This document shows, piece after piece, positions 31,541 to 33,781 of a stretch of DNA of 33,781 nucleotides. Position 1 is the first letter of the stretch. Each line of letters starts with the position of its first letter. The DNA comes from Comamonadaceae bacterium CD01 (GTDB lineage: Bacteria > Pseudomonadota > Gammaproteobacteria > Burkholderiales > Burkholderiaceae_C). The position numbers and the translations under genes were made by a program. Below the pieces are notes generated by a model. It ran no database searches and was not told the origin of the DNA. It saw nothing but the letters and a program-made list of their open reading frames with translations. The stretch lies in NCBI GenBank assembly GCA_002894305.1, contig PGEI01000030.1, forward strand, positions 1 to 33,781, read 5' to 3'.

Positions 31541-32043
31541 AGTTGTTTCTCTCCCTGGGGGCGGGCGCAATCCATGGGGCGCCTTGCAATGTCGCCAGCG
31601 CCCAGCTGCGTTGCGTTTCTTGTTTCATTGTTGTGTTTGCGGACGGTGAAAAGCGTGTTGGGCTTCCGGGACGTCTTGCTGGTTTCTGCAGCCGGCCTTG
31701 CCGCGGTGTGCGCAGGTGAAGCGGAGCTTCCATGTTGTCCGTCGTTCCCTACAAGACCTCGGTGGGCCACCCCAACATGTCGAAAGCGGCAGAAATCTTT
31801 GTGCTTTCATTTTGTCGGAATTGCAAGTAGCTGTGAGTGTGAGGATGACAAGCATAAGCCCATTGATGGCTGTATGTATAAATTTGCAACAAAAGTGACA
31901 ATCCATGCCGGACTTTGTCGCATTCACAACACGATGATCCGCTTTCGCTCGTTATACCATTCAACGCATGAGCGGCCTGTAGGTGCACACGCAAGGCTGC
32001 TGGCCTTGGTGGCCCTCTTTTACATTTCAAATTGTTTCAGACC
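31541..32043. promoter_or_regulatory. Divergent intergenic region epsA-manC
   Basis: About 500 bp without a gene I can support. It should contain promoters for epsA (leftward) and manC (rightward). A GACAA...TTGTC inverted repeat lies around 31899-31920. A GCCCATTGATGG segment near 31857 resembles the GCCCATTGGAAC and GCCCATTGTTAC segments before the substrate genes. I cannot place a promoter with confidence. Confidence 0.4.
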
Positions 32044-33456
32044 ATGATTCATCCCGTCATTCTCTCCGGGGGCAGTGGCACCCGCCTGTGGCCTTTGTCG
32101 CGCGCGGCTGTGCCCAAGCAGTTGCTGCCGCTGGCGTCCGAGCTATCGCTGCTGCAGGAGACGGTGCAGCGTTTTGCCGGACAGGAGGGTTTTGGCGCGC
32201 CACTGGTGGTGTGCAACCAGGAGCACCGCTTCTTGATTGCCGAGCAGTTGCGCCAGTTGCAGGTGCAGCCCGAGGCCATCGTGCTCGAACCCGTGGGGCG
32301 CAACACCGCGCCCGCGGCCACGATTGCCGCGCTGCGCCTGACGGCGCAGGACGCCGACGCCGTGATGCTGCTGCTGCCCGCAGACCATTTGATTGCCGGC
32401 GTGGCGGCGTTTCGCAGCCTGGTGGCGCAGGGGCTTGAGGTGGTGCGCCAGGGCTATCTGGTGACTTTTGGCGTGGTGCCCCACCAGCCCGAGACGGGCT
32501 ATGGCTATATCCAGCAGGGTGAGGCGTTGGGCGGCACGCCAGCGCGGCGCATTGCCCGCTTTGTCGAAAAGCCCGGCGCCGAGGCCGCTGCCGCGATGCT
32601 GGAGCAGGGCGGGTATTTCTGGAACAGCGGCATGTTTCTGTGCTCCTGCCAGCGGTGGCTGCAGGAAATGCGCCGCTTTCGCCCGGACATCGTGCAGGCG
32701 TGCGAGGCGGCGCTGGCCGGCGAGCGTGCCGACCTGGATTTCTGCCGCCTGGACGAGGCCGCGTTTGCCGCCTGCCCGTCCGACTCGATCGACTATGCGG
32801 TGATGGAGCGCACCGACCGCGCCGCCGTGCTGCCGGCCGACATTGGCTGGAACGACATTGGCGCCTGGTCGGCGCTGTGGTCGGTGGGCGCAAAGGACGC
32901 GCGTGCCAACGTGGTGCGTGGCGACGTGTGGCTGCAGGACGTGGACACCAGCCTGGTGCGCGCCGAGTCGCGCATGGTGGCGGCCATCGGCGTGCGCGAC
33001 CTGGTCATCGTCGAGACGGCGGACGCGGTGCTGGTCGTCGATCGCAATCGCGCGCAGGACGTCAAGCAGGTGGTCGATGCGCTCAAGCAGGCCGGGCGCA
33101 GCGAGCATGTGTTCCATACCCGGGTGCAGCGCCCCTGGGGCTGGTACGAGGGCGTGGACGTGGGCGAGCGCTTCCAGGTCAAGCGCATCTGCGTCAAGCC
33201 CGGTGCGTCGCTGTCGCTGCAGATGCACCACCACCGCGCGGAGCACTGGGTCGTGGTGCGCGGCACGGCGCAGGTGGTGCGCGGCGACGACAACCTGCTG
33301 GTGACCGAGAACGAGTCGGTCTACATACCCCTGGGCACGCGCCACCGGCTGGAGAACCCGGGCAAGCTGCCGCTGGAGATCATCGAGGTGCAGTCCGGCA
33401 GCTACCTGGGCGAGGACGATATCGTGCGCTACAGCGATGCCTATGGGCGCAGTTGA
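32044..33456 (+). CDS. manC: Mannose-1-phosphate guanylyltransferase / mannose-6-phosphate isomerase
   Basis: Bifunctional cytoplasmic enzyme supplying GDP-mannose: it isomerises fructose-6-phosphate to mannose-6-phosphate and joins mannose-1-phosphate to GTP. The 470-aa length is typical of ManC/CpsB/AlgA. The N-terminal pyrophosphorylase has VILSGGSGTRLWPLSRAAVP with PKQLLPL, then EPVGRNTAPAATIAAL, RFVEKPGAE and WNDIGAWSALW. The C-terminal cupin isomerase has RPWGWYEGVD, then VKPGASLSLQMHHHRAEHWV with the metal-binding His cluster, and ending IIEVQSGSYLGEDDIVRYSD. ATG 32044 is standard; a TTG four codons earlier is unlikely. A phosphomannomutase gene is not in the window. Its presence suggests mannose, or a GDP-mannose-derived sugar, in the polymer. 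Confidence 0.95.
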   Translation: MIHPVILSGGSGTRLWPLSRAAVPKQLLPLASELSLLQETVQRFAGQEGFGAPLVVCNQEHRFLIAEQLRQLQVQPEAIVLEPVGRNTAPAATIAALRLTAQDADAVMLLLPADHLIAGVAAFRSLVAQGLEVVRQGYLVTFGVVPHQPETGYGYIQQGEALGGTPARRIARFVEKPGAEAAAAMLEQGGYFWNSGMFLCSCQRWLQEMRRFRPDIVQACEAALAGERADLDFCRLDEAAFAACPSDSIDYAVMERTDRAAVLPADIGWNDIGAWSALWSVGAKDARANVVRGDVWLQDVDTSLVRAESRMVAAIGVRDLVIVETADAVLVVDRNRAQDVKQVVDALKQAGRSEHVFHTRVQRPWGWYEGVDVGERFQVKRICVKPGASLSLQMHHHRAEHWVVVRGTAQVVRGDDNLLVTENESVYIPLGTRHRLENPGKLPLEIIEVQSGSYLGEDDIVRYSDAYGRS

Positions 33457-33493
33457 GTGCCGGGTTGTTCGGTGCGCGACAGGCGGGCGGTTT

Positions 33494-33721
33494 GGCATTC
33501 AGGCCGAGCCGGGCAAACGGCGCGCGGTGCGGCTTGACCGAGTGCAGCGCGGCCTGCAGCCGGACGATGCCAAGAGCCTATGGCAACGATTGGAGCAGGG
33601 ATTGTGGAACTGCGCATATGGGACGCAGCCGGGGCGTTCCGCGTGGTGTATGTCGTCAAGCCGTCCGCTGCCATCTACGTGTTGTACTGCTTCCAAAAGA
33701 AAACCCGGCAGACGGTTAAAC
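33494..33721 (+). pseudogene. Frameshifted RelE/ParE (Gp49-like) toxin remnant
   Basis: Two frames together resemble a Gp49/HigB-like toxin. One gives AEPGKRRAVRLDRVQRGLQP with DDAKSL. After a shift near 33600 the other gives IVELRIWDAAGAFRVVYVVK and PSAAIYVLYCFQKKTRQTVK with RDIDL. The family's N-terminal strand is not clear, and no antitoxin is seen before the window ends. The frame continues into GPVNAIFGGANILRT, which is unlike the family, so the 3' end may also be lost. Too damaged to encode the normal toxin as read. Confidence 0.68.
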
Positions 33722-33781
33722 GCGATATTGACCTAGGGCCTGTTAACGCTATTTTTGGCGGTGCGAACATACTCAGAACGG

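Noticed and set aside
33437-33736. A 99-codon open frame taken as an intact gene
   Set aside because: Toxin similarity switches frame near 33600, so this frame joins a real first half to out-of-frame sequence.

Overview
The window is a GC-rich betaproteobacterial chromosome segment, most like Burkholderiales/Comamonadaceae. It holds an exopolysaccharide (EPS) locus coupled to an exosortase/PEP-CTERM protein-sorting system. Assignment rests on family recognition by eye; no search was run.

Left part (1-11189). A Wzz/EpsF-like chain-length protein and an EpsG/CapB-like tyrosine autokinase read rightward. An AT-rich block of six leftward genes follows (2989-11189): a sugar 4-aminotransferase, a hexapeptide acyltransferase, a WavQ-like glycosyltransferase, a Wzy/O-antigen-ligase-like membrane protein, a secreted clan GH-A glycoside hydrolase and a second glycosyltransferase. 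Its base composition, orientation and a decayed copy of the hydrolase 3' end at its left edge suggest an exchanged repeat-unit cassette.

Middle part (11540-22100). A rightward GC-rich series holds a PglK-like ABC flippase, a GT2, a serine-acetyltransferase-like protein, another GT2, an APH-like kinase, a decayed glycosyltransferase, a GT4 and a membrane GT2. A HigBA toxin-antitoxin pair with a tandem palindromic operator follows, then a Fic C-terminal remnant, a WecG/TagA/CpsF (GT26) glycosyltransferase and a truncated 2OG-Fe(II) oxygenase.

Right part (22360-33456). An exosortase fused to an EpsI domain is followed by a long TPR lipoprotein (PrsT type) and a PEP-CTERM-locus AAA ATPase. Three tandem paralogous exosortase substrates come next. 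Each has a signal peptide, a Cys...Gln pair resembling a thioester adhesin domain and a nearly identical VPLPG C-terminal sorting signal. Each has its own terminator, and all three share a 24-bp promoter-proximal motif at almost the same distance from the start codon. A convergent LuxR-type regulator of the EpsA family and a bifunctional manC (GDP-mannose supply) end the locus. A frameshifted RelE/Gp49-like toxin remnant lies at the right edge.

Working model (inference). Sugar nucleotides including GDP-mannose and a 4-amino-4,6-dideoxy sugar are assembled on a lipid carrier by the glycosyltransferases, flipped by the ABC protein and polymerised under control of the Wzz/kinase pair. The exosortase cleaves the three exported substrates and may attach them to the cell surface or polymer. 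EpsA is the obvious candidate for co-regulating the substrate genes.
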